Notes: a model not told the origin generated them from the letters alone. 64,000 nucleotides of DNA from Aeromicrobium sp. 9AM (GCF_902506105.1 NZ_LR733304.1:1388334-1452333); one strand, 5' to 3'. Shown: positions 46,496 to 56,197, counted from the stretch's first letter. Translations and numbers: made by a program.

Positions 46496-49240
46496 TCAGC
46501 CCTTGGGCTTCGCCAGCCCGAACAGGCCGACGTCGTAGCGCTGCTGCGGTGGCACCTTGCGCCCGGACTGGCGGAACACGTAGTCCCAGGAGTAGTCGCT
46601 GTGCACCAGCGCGACACCGCCCTTGAACGGGACGGCATCGGGAGATGCCTGGAGGCCGTTGCGCGACTTCACCGGGATGTTCCAACGGCCGGAGATCGTG
46701 CCGCTCGCTGCCTTCACCGTCATCACCTCGACCGAGATGCCGTTGCTCAGCGTGACCAGGATCGTCTTGCCTCCGTCGGTCAAGTCGTAGCGCTGGTCCA
46801 CGGACGAGGCACCGCGGTCACGCTCCATCGAGTCCATGATCGACGAGGTGTCGACGGCCCAGCGGACCTTCTTGTCCGCCAGCGAGTAGCGCATGATCCC
46901 GGACTCCTGCGGCACGACGACGTCACCGTCGTCGAAGCCGACCGTCGCGTACGCGCTGGCGATGCCGCCGGTCAGCGAGAACCGCCGCAGGTCGTCGGTC
47001 CGGAAGTCCCGTTTGACCGGGCCTGTGCGGGCAGCGACCCGCCCGGTCTCGGGGTCGAGCTGCACGAGTGCGTGCTGGACCTTCGCCTCGTACGCCGAGG
47101 TGTCGCCGAAGCTCGTGGAGAGCCACAGCCCGTTGCCGTGCCACGAGTCGATCCAGTTCCTCCTGTCGACCTTGCCGAACGCCTTCTTGCCGGTGGTCGA
47201 CCAGACCGGGTCGAACGACGGCAGCCGATAGGCGTCGATCGCCCAGTCGCGGCCGTCCCTGAGGGACGAGGTGCTGATGAGGAGCGACGGGTCCTCGGGT
47301 GTCCGCTCCAGCGACCACACGGGGTGCGCCAGCCTGGCGTGCTCGACGAGTGCGCCGTCCTTGATGCGGCTGACCCTGGCGTCACCGGTGATGACATAGA
47401 CGACCGCCTCGTGAACCACGATGCGCGACACCGAGCGAGCCTTGGCCGGCACCGTGATCCGGCTCAGCACCTCGCCGTCGGAGGCGCGTACGCGCAGCAG
47501 TGTGTCGCATGAAGCACCCTTGGCGCCGCCGCGATAGGCGACCGTGAAGGTCTTGACCGCCTTGTCAGGCTCGGGGGCGGCGCAGATGCGCGCCGCGGTG
47601 TCGTCGTCGGCTGCGAGCGTCCACTTCTGGTCGCCGGATGCGGTGTCGAAGCCGGTCAAGGTGTTGCCGGCGTACGCGACGAGAAGCGAACCGGTGCTGA
47701 ACGCTCCCGCACGGCGGTCCTCCTTCGCCGTCTCGGGCGTCTTGACGCCTCCGAGGGCCTTCGCCTGGGTGTCGACCGGACCGACGGTGGGCACCGCCGC
47801 CGAGCCCGAGTTGTCCGGCTTGGGGAAGGTGAAGACACCGATGTCGAAGCGGTCGCCCTTGGGTGGCTTCAGGTCCTTGTAGTCGGCGAAGGTGAAGTCC
47901 CACGCCTCGAAGTTGCGGGTCAGCACGATGCCCCCGTCGAACAGCGTCATTCCGGGGTTGACCTGGAAGCCGTTGCGATACTCCTTCGGCACGGGCCACC
48001 GCGCCACCAGCCTGCCCGTCTTGACGTCGACCGCGACGATCTCGACCGACGTGTCGTTGCTGACCGAGGCGACGAGGTAGCCGTCGGCCGTGACGCCTTG
48101 AGGAAGCACCGTGGTCAGCGGGAACTCCTCGTCGGAGTCCAGCTGGATCTGCCTCAGGTCGAGGTCCCACGCGACCTTCCCGGTCTTGAGCGAGTAGCGC
48201 GTCAGGCCGTTGACCTGCGCGAAGATCGTGTCGCCGCCGGGCATGCCGAGCGCCTGGTCGCTCTGGTTGGCCGCGCTGGCGAGGTCGAACTCCCCCTTGG
48301 CCGCCTTTCCACCAGAATTTCTCGCGGCATCGGTCCGGCCGAGCACCTCGCCGTTGGCCGGATCGACCTGGGCCATCAGCACCTTGTCGGAGGTCTCCTG
48401 CTCCAGCCATGCCGAGCTGCCCGGGATCACCGAGACCCCACAGTCGCCACTCGTCTCCGGGAACAGCGCCTTGGCGTCCTGCGTCCAGAGCGGCTTGAAC
48501 GACGGGAGCGCATAGCCATCGACCCGGCAGCGGCTGCGATCGCTGGCCCGGGAGCCGACGAGCACGTCGCCCTTGGGGGTCGGCGACAGCTCGTAGTAGG
48601 AGTCGGCCTCGAGCCGGGTGACTGGCTGCGGCTCGCCCTCGGCCATCTTCCAGACGACGCCGTGCATGTCGACCAGGTAGTCGCGGCCCTTGACCGTGAA
48701 GAGGTGGTTGATCGTGCCCCCGGCGCTGTCACCCTCGTACTGGACGAGCTCGTTGAGCTTGTCGGACTTCTTCGTGACCTTGCCGTCGGAGACCCGGATC
48801 GTCGCGAGCTTGGGACAGTAGCTGCCCTCCCCGTACGCGACCGTGAACGTCTTGACCGCCCGATCGGGCTCGGAGACGAAGCACACCGTGCCGCCCCCGA
48901 GGTCGAGCGTCGCCGTCCACAGCTTGTCACCCGACGTGAGGTCGTAGCCGGAGATGTCGTCGACCGAGTAGCCGACGACCTTGCGGCCGCTGATGAACGC
49001 GCCGGACCTGCGCTCGACCTGGGCGGTGTCGAGCGATCCGGTCAGCTCCTCGAGGTCGTCCGAAGCGGCAAGCAGCACCTTGGGTTCCAGCGCGGGACCG
49101 ATCGCCGGGCCGCGCGCAGACGGGGCCTTCGCCGGCAGCGGCAGGGACGGCTGGTCCTCGGCCTTCTTGTCATCTCCCCCGCCGGTGCACCCGGTCAGCG
49201 CGAGCGCGACGGCGACGGCGACGACGGCGAGCCGCCTCAT
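46496..49240 (-). CDS. Lipoprotein with duplicated PQQ-like beta-propeller
   Basis: 914 aa. Signal peptide with lipobox LTGC (Cys18). Two similar halves, about residues 75-480 and 505-914, each start with RR(S/A)GAF..G and SGYDLTSGDKLW or TGFDTASGDQKW. Each also contains AVKTFTVAY and ends with a FDIGVFTFPKP or YDVGLFGLAKPKG strand. Trp-rich blades (SGDKLWTATLD, LVARWPVP, SGRWNIP) suggest a PQQ-type propeller, but no cofactor ligands are clear. The ATG overlaps the stop of the metallopeptidase-like gene (ATGA). Role unknown, presumably cell-surface. Confidence 0.82.
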   Translation of the reverse strand: MRRLAVVAVAVALALTGCTGGGDDKKAEDQPSLPLPAKAPSARGPAIGPALEPKVLLAASDDLEELTGSLDTAQVERRSGAFISGRKVVGYSVDDISGYDLTSGDKLWTATLDLGGGTVCFVSEPDRAVKTFTVAYGEGSYCPKLATIRVSDGKVTKKSDKLNELVQYEGDSAGGTINHLFTVKGRDYLVDMHGVVWKMAEGEPQPVTRLEADSYYELSPTPKGDVLVGSRASDRSRCRVDGYALPSFKPLWTQDAKALFPETSGDCGVSVIPGSSAWLEQETSDKVLMAQVDPANGEVLGRTDAARNSGGKAAKGEFDLASAANQSDQALGMPGGDTIFAQVNGLTRYSLKTGKVAWDLDLRQIQLDSDEEFPLTTVLPQGVTADGYLVASVSNDTSVEIVAVDVKTGRLVARWPVPKEYRNGFQVNPGMTLFDGGIVLTRNFEAWDFTFADYKDLKPPKGDRFDIGVFTFPKPDNSGSAAVPTVGPVDTQAKALGGVKTPETAKEDRRAGAFSTGSLLVAYAGNTLTGFDTASGDQKWTLAADDDTAARICAAPEPDKAVKTFTVAYRGGAKGASCDTLLRVRASDGEVLSRITVPAKARSVSRIVVHEAVVYVITGDARVSRIKDGALVEHARLAHPVWSLERTPEDPSLLISTSSLRDGRDWAIDAYRLPSFDPVWSTTGKKAFGKVDRRNWIDSWHGNGLWLSTSFGDTSAYEAKVQHALVQLDPETGRVAARTGPVKRDFRTDDLRRFSLTGGIASAYATVGFDDGDVVVPQESGIMRYSLADKKVRWAVDTSSIMDSMERDRGASSVDQRYDLTDGGKTILVTLSNGISVEVMTVKAASGTISGRWNIPVKSRNGLQASPDAVPFKGGVALVHSDYSWDYVFRQSGRKVPPQQRYDVGLFGLAKPKG

Positions 49241-50532
49241 GCGCCGAGCCACTTCCGGGTCGCGGCCAGCAGGTCCTTCTCGCTGCGGCCGAGCTTCTTG
49301 GCTCCCGCCTTGCGGGTCTCGCCCCCGTAGAACGCGTCGGCGGTCTCGAACACGGCGTCGCGGCCCTTCTCCTGGTCGAGGTACTCGTAGACGGCGCCGG
49401 CGCACATGTAGTAGTCGTACTCCCGCGAGGTCTTGTGGAACTCGTCGTAGCCCTTGAGCGCGACGGACTCGAAGCTTCGGAACGCCGCCTTGATCCGCGC
49501 GCCCTCACGCGCCATGAGGCCCGAGGGACTCTCGCCCCAGGTCGCCAGGCCCTCGATCGCCCAGATCGGGGCGCCACCTCCGCCACGCCACTGCTCTGCG
49601 AGGACGTGGACGGCCTCGTGGCACGCGACGTCCTCGAAGTCCGGCCGGCTGAACGATCCCTGGTGAAGTCCCACGCGTCCCGTGGCCAGCGGCAGGCCCT
49701 TGTTGCCGGCGACCTCCTTCTGACCGCGCGCGAGTTCCTTGGGATCGAGGAACGGGTGGTAGTAGGCGTGCGCGTCGGCATCGCCGACGGCGACCCCGCC
49801 CCACAGCTTGCCGTCGACCGCCGGCCACGTCAGGGCGTAGAAGATCTTGTCGACACCCTTGGGGTTGGGCATGACCTGGAGCGCCCGCTTGGCCCCGGCC
49901 TCGATGCGCGAGGCGTACGCCTTGGCGCGCTTGGCGTCCTTGATGCGGAACACGATGTTGGCGTGCTTGGTCTCGATCGCGTCGATCTCGGCGACGTCCC
50001 AGATCGAGGGGTCGAAGAACGCATCCACCTCACCCACATGGGTCAGCTCCAGCGGCGCCTTGGTCGACTTCTTGCGGTAGTCGGCACGCATGCTCTCCAC
50101 GACCTGCTGCCCGTCGCACCCCTTGATGGTGTGGGCGAAGACCAGGTCGCCGCTGTACTCGACGAGGCCGCCGGCTGAGTTGCGCGTACGCCCGCCCGGC
50201 AGGCCGATGTACCACTCGCCCTCGACGAACCCGAGGCGGTTGAAGTTGTCGAGGCGGCGGCGCCAGCGCTTCTCGAAATCGCCGCGAGCGAAGTCCTCGC
50301 TGTCGACAACCTGCATCAACTGCTTGATGTCGCCGGACCTGACCGCCGCGTTGAGCCGGCCGGTGAGCTCCTTGAGGTCGGCCTCGGTGACGACGTTGCC
50401 GGTCCTGGGCCTGACGATGTTGGGACCCTTGGACGACGGCTTCGGCTTCTCGAGATCCCCACCACCGCTGCAGCCTGCGAGCAGCAGCCCTGCCGAGCCC
50501 AGCAACAAGGTGCGCCGGTCCACGTTCTCCAT
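49237..50532 (-). CDS. Tat-type lipoprotein with HExxH metallopeptidase-like domain
   Basis: 431 aa. N-terminus DRRTLLLGSAGLLLAGC joins a twin-arginine-like pair (R6-R7) to a lipobox (Cys21). The C-terminal half has HEAVH at 305-309 and, about 18 residues later, Glu327 in IWAIEGLATWGES, the gluzincin (peptidase MA-like) zinc pattern. The N-terminal half resembles an NTF2-like domain (DLKELTGRLNAAVRSGDIKQLM). It is translationally coupled to the propeller lipoprotein. GGGGGA precedes the ATG. Activity and substrate are unknown. Confidence 0.82.
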   Translation of the reverse strand: MENVDRRTLLLGSAGLLLAGCSGGGDLEKPKPSSKGPNIVRPRTGNVVTEADLKELTGRLNAAVRSGDIKQLMQVVDSEDFARGDFEKRWRRRLDNFNRLGFVEGEWYIGLPGGRTRNSAGGLVEYSGDLVFAHTIKGCDGQQVVESMRADYRKKSTKAPLELTHVGEVDAFFDPSIWDVAEIDAIETKHANIVFRIKDAKRAKAYASRIEAGAKRALQVMPNPKGVDKIFYALTWPAVDGKLWGGVAVGDADAHAYYHPFLDPKELARGQKEVAGNKGLPLATGRVGLHQGSFSRPDFEDVACHEAVHVLAEQWRGGGGAPIWAIEGLATWGESPSGLMAREGARIKAAFRSFESVALKGYDEFHKTSREYDYYMCAGAVYEYLDQEKGRDAVFETADAFYGGETRKAGAKKLGRSEKDLLAATRKWLGA

Positions 50533-50592
50533 AGATCCCCCGATCGTCGAGCCGCCAGCGTAGTGACGCCGTGGGGAACCTGCGGGCCCGGC

Positions 50593-51813
50593 TCAGCCCT
50601 GTCGGTAGCTGCTGAGGAAGTTGCCGAGCCGCTGGATCGCGTCCGAGAGGTCGCGGGCCCACGGCAACGTCACGATACGCAGGTGGTCGGGGTCCGGCCA
50701 GTTGAAGCCGGTTCCCTGGGTCAGGAGGATCTTCTCCTGCAGCAACAGGTCGAGCACGAGCTGCTGGTCGTCCTTGATCGGGTGGACCTCGGGGTCGAGC
50801 TTCGGGAAGGCGTACAACGCCCCCTTGGGCGTGACGACGCTGACCCCGGGGATCTTGCGCAGCTCGTTGACCGCCGTGTCACGCTGCTCCAGCAGCCGCC
50901 CACCGGGCAGGATGAGCTCCTTGATCGACTGGTAGCCGCCGAGCGCGACCTGGATCGCGTTCTGCGCAGGCACGTTGGGGCACAGTCGCATCGAGGCGAG
51001 CAGCGTGATGCCCTCGAGGTAGTCGCCGGCCCGCTCCAGAGGACCCGTGACGACAAGCCAGCCGGCCCGGTAGCCGCACACCCGGTACGCCTTGGAGAGC
51101 CCGTTGAACGTCAGCGTCAGGACGTCCGGTGCGACACTCGCCAGCGGGATGTGGACCGCGTCGTCGTAGAGGATCTTGTCGTAGATCTCGTCGGCCATCA
51201 GGACCAGGTCGTGCTTGCGGGCGAGGTCGGCGATCGCGTCGAGGGTCTCGCGCGAGTAGACCGCGCCGGTGGGGTTGTTGGGGTTGATCACGACGATGAC
51301 CCTGGTGCGGTCGGTGATCTTGGACTCGAGGTCCGCGAGGTCGGGGTTCCAGTCGTTGTCTTCGTCGCAGCGGTAGTGCACCGGCACGCCGCCGGCGAGG
51401 TTGGTCACCGCGGTCCACAGCGGGTAGTCCGGCACCGGCACGAGCACCTCGTCGCCGTTGTCGAGCAGCGCCTGCAGTGCCATCTGGATCAGCTCGGAGA
51501 CGCCGTTGCCGATCCAGACGTCGTCGATGTCGATCGTCGGAAAGCCCTCTTGCAGCTGGTAGTGGTGCACGACGGCACGCCGTGCCGACTGGATGCCGCG
51601 TGAGTCGGAGTAGCCGGCCGAGCTCGGCAGCGCCGCGATGACGTCCTGCAGGATCTCCGCCGGGGCGTCGAAGCCGAACGGCTGCGGGTTGCCGATGTTG
51701 AGCTTCATGATCCGGTGGCCCTCGGCCTCCAGGGCGGCGGCTCGTGACGCGACGGGTCCACGGATGTCGTAGAGGACATCCCTCAGCTTCTCGGACTGGC
51801 GCACGATGCTCAT
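50593..51813 (-). CDS. alaA: Alanine-forming aminotransferase (AlaA-like)
   Basis: PLP class I aminotransferase, 406 aa, closely following Escherichia coli AlaA (glutamate-pyruvate transaminase): SEKLRDVLYDIRGPV, LNIGNPQPFGFDAP, GVSELIQMALQALL, INPNNPTGAVYS, PLP lysine in FNGLSKAYRVCGYRAGW, and ASMRLCPNVPAQNAIQ. The ATG at 51813 has GACAAT ending 6 nt before it, a weak leaderless box. Amino-acid specificity is inferred from similarity. Confidence 0.9.
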   Translation of the reverse strand: MSIVRQSEKLRDVLYDIRGPVASRAAALEAEGHRIMKLNIGNPQPFGFDAPAEILQDVIAALPSSAGYSDSRGIQSARRAVVHHYQLQEGFPTIDIDDVWIGNGVSELIQMALQALLDNGDEVLVPVPDYPLWTAVTNLAGGVPVHYRCDEDNDWNPDLADLESKITDRTRVIVVINPNNPTGAVYSRETLDAIADLARKHDLVLMADEIYDKILYDDAVHIPLASVAPDVLTLTFNGLSKAYRVCGYRAGWLVVTGPLERAGDYLEGITLLASMRLCPNVPAQNAIQVALGGYQSIKELILPGGRLLEQRDTAVNELRKIPGVSVVTPKGALYAFPKLDPEVHPIKDDQQLVLDLLLQEKILLTQGTGFNWPDPDHLRIVTLPWARDLSDAIQRLGNFLSSYRQG

Positions 51814-51920
51814 GGAGTCATTGTCCACGACTCCCCTGCCCGCCCGGGCAGGCACCGGCATGGTGACACGTGGCACGGTGCCGGAACTTGCGCCTGAGGA
51901 GGGACCTGCCGTACGTTCTT

Positions 51921-51941
51921 GAAACGAAACCGTACCGTTTC
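51921..51941. promoter_or_regulatory. Inverted repeat upstream of the TetR gene (probable operator)
   Basis: GAAACG and CGTTTC, perfect 6-bp half-sites 9 bp apart (total 21 bp), with a second internal GAAAC copy. It lies 19 bp before the TetR start, as expected for self-repression. Confidence 0.55.
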
Positions 51942-51959
51942 ATCCGTTCAGGAGAGCCC

Positions 51960-52565
51960 GTGTCCCCAGCAGCCCGGCAGGAGTCCGCCGGCACCATGAC
52001 GCGCCCGCGTGTCGAGGGTGGGCGCGAGCAGGAGATCTTCGACGCCACCCTCCACGTGCTGGCCGAGGTCGGGTACGACCGCCTGACGCTTGACGCGGTC
52101 GCCGCCGAGGCGAAGGCCTCCAAGGCGACGCTCTATCGCCGCTGGAACGGCAAGGCCCAGCTGGTCATCGACGCCCTGATCTCCCACATGGGCGAGCCCG
52201 TCACCGCCGACACGGGCACCTTGCGCGGGGACCTGATCGCCACCTACTGCGGGATGGGCGGGGTGACCGACCGTCAGCAGATGGCACTGGTCGGGAGCCT
52301 CATCACCGCCGTCAGCCGAGATCCGGAGTTCGCGGAGGTCTACCGCCGCGATGTCGTGGCCCCCAAGATCGCCGTGAACGATGCGATCTTCGAGCGAGCC
52401 AAGGCACGCGGCGAGATCGCCGCCGACGTCGACCTCGCGCTGGTCAGCCCGTGCCTGCCCGGCATCGTCCTGCACCGCCTGTTCTTCCTCGGTGAGACAC
52501 CCACCGAGGACCTGATCACCAGGGTCATCGACCAGGTCATCATGCCGGCCGTCACCAGCGGCTGA
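51960..52565 (+). CDS. TetR/AcrR family repressor
   Basis: 201 aa. Helix-turn-helix of the TetR type in residues ~20-65: EIFDATLHVLAEVGYDRLTLDAVAAEAKASKATLYRRWNGKAQLV. The C-terminal ligand domain is of the TetR_C_11-like type (RGDLIATYCGM, AVSRDPEFAEVYRRDVVAPKIAV). GTG start with AGGAGA. It precedes an MFS drug transporter by 37 bp, so it probably represses both. Confidence 0.92.
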   Translation: MSPAARQESAGTMTRPRVEGGREQEIFDATLHVLAEVGYDRLTLDAVAAEAKASKATLYRRWNGKAQLVIDALISHMGEPVTADTGTLRGDLIATYCGMGGVTDRQQMALVGSLITAVSRDPEFAEVYRRDVVAPKIAVNDAIFERAKARGEIAADVDLALVSPCLPGIVLHRLFFLGETPTEDLITRVIDQVIMPAVTSG

Positions 52566-52602
52566 GCGCGTTCGCCACCACCACCCACACCGAAGGAATC
52601 CC

Positions 52603-54201
52603 ATGACCGACGTCGAATCGCTCGATCCTGCGGAGCCGAGCTCTCCAGAAGTCGCCGCTCCCCCTCACGCCGGGCTCGCCCTGGTGCTGATCCTCATGGC
52701 TCAGCTCATGGTCGTGCTCGACGGCACGATCGCCAACATCGCCCTGCCCTACATCGGGGCCGACCTGGACATCTCGCAGGCCAACCTGACCTGGATCGTC
52801 ACGGGTTACGCACTGGCGTTCGGCGGCCTGCTCCTCCTCGGCGGACGCCTCGGTGATCTCTACGGCCGCCGCCTGCTCTTCATGAGCGGCCTGACGCTCT
52901 TCGCGGTCGCCTCCCTTTTGGGCGGGCTCGCCCAGAACGAGGGCCTGCTGCTCGGCTCGCGCGCTCTGCAGGGCGTCGGCGCGGCCATGGCTGCCCCCGC
53001 TGCCCTCGCGCTGATCACCACGACCTTCCCGGCGGGTCCGCAGCGCAACCGCGCGATGGCGGCGTACGCGACGATGTCCGGCATCGGTGCGGCCATCGGG
53101 CTGATCCTCGGTGGCTGGCTGACCGGCCTCGATCAGCCGTTGGGCGTTGACGGCTGGCGCCTCACGTTCCTCATCAACGTCCCGATCGGCCTGCTGGCCG
53201 CGCTTGCCGCTCCGCGCGTCCTCCGGGAGTCCGAGAAGCACACCGGCTGGCTCGACATCCCGGGCGCCGTCACCGGAACCCTTGGCCTGCTCGGGATCGT
53301 CTTCGGACTGTCGCGTGCCGGCGAGCAGGCGTACGGCTGGGACCACGTCCAGACCATCGCGTCCCTCGCCGTCGGCATCATCCTGCTGGTCAGCTTCGTG
53401 TTCATCGAGTCGCGGGTCGAGCACCCGCTGCTGCCGACGCGCATCTTCGCCAACCGCACGCGGGCGACCAGCTTCGTCGCGATGATGATCGCGCCGGCGG
53501 CGATGTTCGCCATGTTCTTCTACCTGAGCCTGTTCATCCAGCAGGTCATGGGCTACTCGTCGCTCAAGGCGGGCTTCGCCTTCCTGCCGTTCTCGTTCGG
53601 CATCGTGATCGGCGCGGGCCTGGTCTCGAACCTCGTCAGCCGGGTGGCTCCGCGATTCCTCGCCGGAGTCGGCACGTTGCTGGCCGCGGTGAGCCTGTTC
53701 ATGTTCTCGCGGATCCCGATCGACGACTCACCGGCCGGAGCGCTCGCGTCCGCCGCGCGTGGTTCGGCCGATGTCTCATACTGGGGCCACATCTTCCCGT
53801 ACGTGCTCGTGATGGCGATCGGCATGGGCATGGTGTTCGTGCCCCTCACGCTGACCGCCGTGCACCACGTGCAGGCCGAGGACTCAGGCATCGGCTCCGG
53901 CGTGCTCAACACGATGCAGCAGGTGGGCGGCGCGCTCGGGCTCGCCGTGCTCAGCACCGTCGCGCTGCACTTCTCCGGCAACTCGCTCGACCAGGCCTCG
54001 GGGCCCATCTCGAAGGCCGCGACCGATCCGGGCCTCGTCGAGCGCGCCCTGTTCTTCGTCTCCTTCCACGACGGTGCGACGCACGCCTTCCTGGTCGCGA
54101 CGGGACTCATGCTGGCCGCCTCGGCGATCATCTGGGTGTTCCTCGACGTCAAGCACACGGAGCTGGCGACCGACGGCCCTGAGGGCGTCCACGTCGGCTG
54201 A
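52603..54201 (+). CDS. MFS drug/H+ antiporter, DHA2 (EmrB/QacA) type
   Basis: 532 aa with 14 predicted helices. Helix 1 motif LMVVLDGTIANIALPYIGADL (conserved Asp), motif A GGRLGDLYGRRLLF, and motif C around GIGAAIGLILGGWLTG. Typical of multidrug efflux. It follows the TetR gene with GAAGGAA as ribosome site. Substrates unknown. Confidence 0.93.
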   Translation: MTDVESLDPAEPSSPEVAAPPHAGLALVLILMAQLMVVLDGTIANIALPYIGADLDISQANLTWIVTGYALAFGGLLLLGGRLGDLYGRRLLFMSGLTLFAVASLLGGLAQNEGLLLGSRALQGVGAAMAAPAALALITTTFPAGPQRNRAMAAYATMSGIGAAIGLILGGWLTGLDQPLGVDGWRLTFLINVPIGLLAALAAPRVLRESEKHTGWLDIPGAVTGTLGLLGIVFGLSRAGEQAYGWDHVQTIASLAVGIILLVSFVFIESRVEHPLLPTRIFANRTRATSFVAMMIAPAAMFAMFFYLSLFIQQVMGYSSLKAGFAFLPFSFGIVIGAGLVSNLVSRVAPRFLAGVGTLLAAVSLFMFSRIPIDDSPAGALASAARGSADVSYWGHIFPYVLVMAIGMGMVFVPLTLTAVHHVQAEDSGIGSGVLNTMQQVGGALGLAVLSTVALHFSGNSLDQASGPISKAATDPGLVERALFFVSFHDGATHAFLVATGLMLAASAIIWVFLDVKHTELATDGPEGVHVG

Positions 54202-54224
54202 CCCTGCAGGTTCCGCCACGCATG

Positions 54225-54261
54225 ACGACGGCCCGGCTCGTGGATCGAGCCGGGCCGTCGT
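54225..54261. terminator. Bidirectional terminator between MFS and rluD-like genes
   Basis: Perfect 16-bp stem (ACGACGGCCCGGCTCG and its complement) with a TGGAT loop, 23 bp after the MFS stop and 9 bp beyond the stop of the minus-strand pseudouridine synthase gene. Confidence 0.75.
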
Positions 54262-54270
54262 GCGTCTGGT

Positions 54271-55209
54271 TCAGTCGAGGTCGCGTACGACTGCCAGCGC
54301 CTCGTTGAGGTCGTCCGGGTAGTCCGAGTCGAACTCGACGTAGTCCCCCGTGCGCGGGTGGATGAAGCCGAGCTTCTTGGCGTGCAGCCACTGGCGGTCG
54401 AGGCCGACCTTCTTGGCAAGGGTCGGGTCGGCGCCGTACATCAGGTCGCCGACGCACGGGTGGTGCAGCGCGCTCATGTGGACCCGGATCTGATGCGTGC
54501 GGCCGGTCTCGAGCTTGATCGTCAGCAGGCTGGCGTAGCGGTGCGCCTCGAGCGTGTCGTAGTGCGTGACGCTCTCGCGGCCGCCGTCCTTGACCGTGAA
54601 CTTGAAGTCGTGCTTGGGGTGCCGGGCGATCGGCGCGTCGATCGTGCCCATGTGCGGATCGGGGTGGCCCTGCACGAGCGCGTGGTAAGTCTTGTCGACC
54701 GTACGGTCGCGGAACGCCTGCTTGAGCACGGTGTAGGCGTGCTCGGACTTGGCAACGGCCATCAGCCCGCTCGTGCCGACGTCGAGGCGGTGCACGATGC
54801 CGCGTCGCTCGGGCGCGCCCGAGGTCGAGATGCGTATGCCGGCGCCGGCGAGGTGGTCGAGCACTGTGGGCCCGTACCAGCCGACGCTGGGGTGCGCGGC
54901 GACACCGACGGGCTTGTCGACCACGACGAAGTCGTCGTCCTGGAACACCAGGCGCATGCCCTCGACCTCGGCCGCCACGACCGCGATCTGGCGCGGGGCC
55001 GGGATCGACGCCTCGAGGATCGAGCCGGGCGTCACCCGGTCGGACTTGGCCGGCGCAGCACCGTCCAGCGTGACGTGACCGTCAGCCACGAGCTCGCTGG
55101 CTCGTGTGCGCGACAGGCCCAGCAGCCTGGCGAGTGCGCTGTCGACGCGCTCGCCGGCGAGGCCCTCGGGGACCTGGATGACCTTGTGCTCGAGACCTTC
55201 GGCGGTCAT
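54271..55209 (-). CDS. rluD: RluA/RluD family pseudouridine synthase
   Basis: 312 aa. S4 RNA-binding domain at residues ~15-75 ([39 protein letters not shown]), then the catalytic domain with Asp143 in [12 protein letters not shown] and the closing [24 protein letters not shown]. It sits directly after lspA with an ATGA overlap, a conserved gene pair. The exact uridines modified (23S rRNA expected) are inferred. Confidence 0.92.
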   Translation of the reverse strand: MTAEGLEHKVIQVPEGLAGERVDSALARLLGLSRTRASELVADGHVTLDGAAPAKSDRVTPGSILEASIPAPRQIAVVAAEVEGMRLVFQDDDFVVVDKPVGVAAHPSVGWYGPTVLDHLAGAGIRISTSGAPERRGIVHRLDVGTSGLMAVAKSEHAYTVLKQAFRDRTVDKTYHALVQGHPDPHMGTIDAPIARHPKHDFKFTVKDGGRESVTHYDTLEAHRYASLLTIKLETGRTHQIRVHMSALHHPCVGDLMYGADPTLAKKVGLDRQWLHAKKLGFIHPRTGDYVEFDSDYPDDLNEALAVVRDLD

Positions 55210-55748
55210 GACTTCACCTGCCGGGTCCCGTCGAGGCCGACGCCACGCCACGTGCGCCAGACGATGACGACAGCCGCCACCGTCAGAGCGATGTCGGCGA
55301 CGTTGCCGACGAACACCCCGTAGTCGATGAAGTCGACGACATGCCCCTTGAGCGGAGCCGGCTCGCGGAAGAGCCGGTCGCACAGGTTGCCGACCGCACC
55401 GGCGAGCAGCAGGCCGAGCCCGACGGCCCACCAGCGATCGCGCAGCCGGGTGGCCATGCGTACGACAGCGACGGACACGGCGATCGCGACGACCGTCAGC
55501 ACGACGGTGAATCCGGCACCCGTGCCGAGCGCCGCTCCGCCGTTGCGCAGGAACGACAGGGACAGCACGTGCGGGATGAGCTCGATCGACTCACGGCCCT
55601 GCAGCTTCTCGACCGCCAGCGCCTTGGTGACCTGGTCCACGACGAGCGTCAGGGCAGCGATCACCGAGAACAGTCGTACGTATGTGTGTGTGGCGGTCGG
55701 GCCGTGGTCGTCGCCAGGGCTCAGCGACGCTCCTCGCGCTGCTTGCAT
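55206..55748 (-). CDS. lspA: Signal peptidase II (lipoprotein signal peptidase)
   Basis: 180-aa membrane aspartic protease acting after Lgt on prolipoproteins. Four helices; motifs [20 protein letters not shown], and the two catalytic Asp in [20 protein letters not shown]. Overlaps rluD downstream (ATGA) and the dksA-like gene upstream by 28 bp. The window encodes its substrates too (LivK and at least three lipoproteins). Confidence 0.95.
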   Translation of the reverse strand: MQAARGASLSPGDDHGPTATHTYVRLFSVIAALTLVVDQVTKALAVEKLQGRESIELIPHVLSLSFLRNGGAALGTGAGFTVVLTVVAIAVSVAVVRMATRLRDRWWAVGLGLLLAGAVGNLCDRLFREPAPLKGHVVDFIDYGVFVGNVADIALTVAAVVIVWRTWRGVGLDGTRQVKS

Positions 55749-56122
55749 GTCATGCACAGTGTCGCACGGGGGAACGCCATCAAACGATTCTTGCCGATCG
55801 GCTCCCCGCAGATCTCGCACTGGCCGTAGCTGCCCTTCTCGAGTCGGTCGAGTGCCTTCTCGGTCTGCAGGAGCAGCTCACGCTGGTTGGCGGCAAGGGA
55901 CATCTCGGCGTCGCGCTCGAGGCCCTTGGAGCCCACGTCGGCCTGGTCGTTGCCCGCGCCGTCGACGCCGTCGCGCAGCAGGTCCTGCAGCTCACGGGCC
56001 GACTGGTCAAGCTCCCCGCGCAGGCGCACGAGGTCGGCTTCGAGCTCGGCGCGCACGGCCTTGGTCTCGGCGGCGGTCCAGGGCTTCTCGTCGGCTCGAA
56101 CGGCGAGCTTGGTGTTTGGCAT
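55721..56122 (-). CDS. DksA/TraR-type C4 zinc-finger protein
   Basis: 133 aa: a long N-terminal coiled coil (WTAAETKAVRAELEADLVRLRGELDQSARELQDLL, then EMSLAANQRELLLQTEKALDRLEKGSYG) and a C-terminal four-cysteine finger [26 protein letters not shown]. Family members act in the RNA polymerase secondary channel; that role is inferred. ATG with TAATCT ending 6 nt upstream (leaderless), divergent from ileS. Confidence 0.92.
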   Translation of the reverse strand: MPNTKLAVRADEKPWTAAETKAVRAELEADLVRLRGELDQSARELQDLLRDGVDGAGNDQADVGSKGLERDAEMSLAANQRELLLQTEKALDRLEKGSYGQCEICGEPIGKNRLMAFPRATLCMTCKQREERR

Positions 56123-56128
56123 GCACGA

Positions 56129-56134
56129 AGATTA
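56129..56134 (-). promoter_or_regulatory. -10 box of the dksA-like gene (leaderless)
   Basis: TAATCT on the minus strand ends 6 nt before the ATG at 56122. Confidence 0.5.
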
Positions 56135-56191
56135 GACCCCTCGTGGGGCAAAGCCAACTCGCACCGCCGCAGTGTCGCCGCTGGTCACCCG

Positions 56192-56197
56192 TAGAAT
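56192..56197 (+). promoter_or_regulatory. -10 box of ileS (leaderless)
   Basis: TAGAAT ends 7 nt before the ileS GTG at 56205. Confidence 0.5.
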
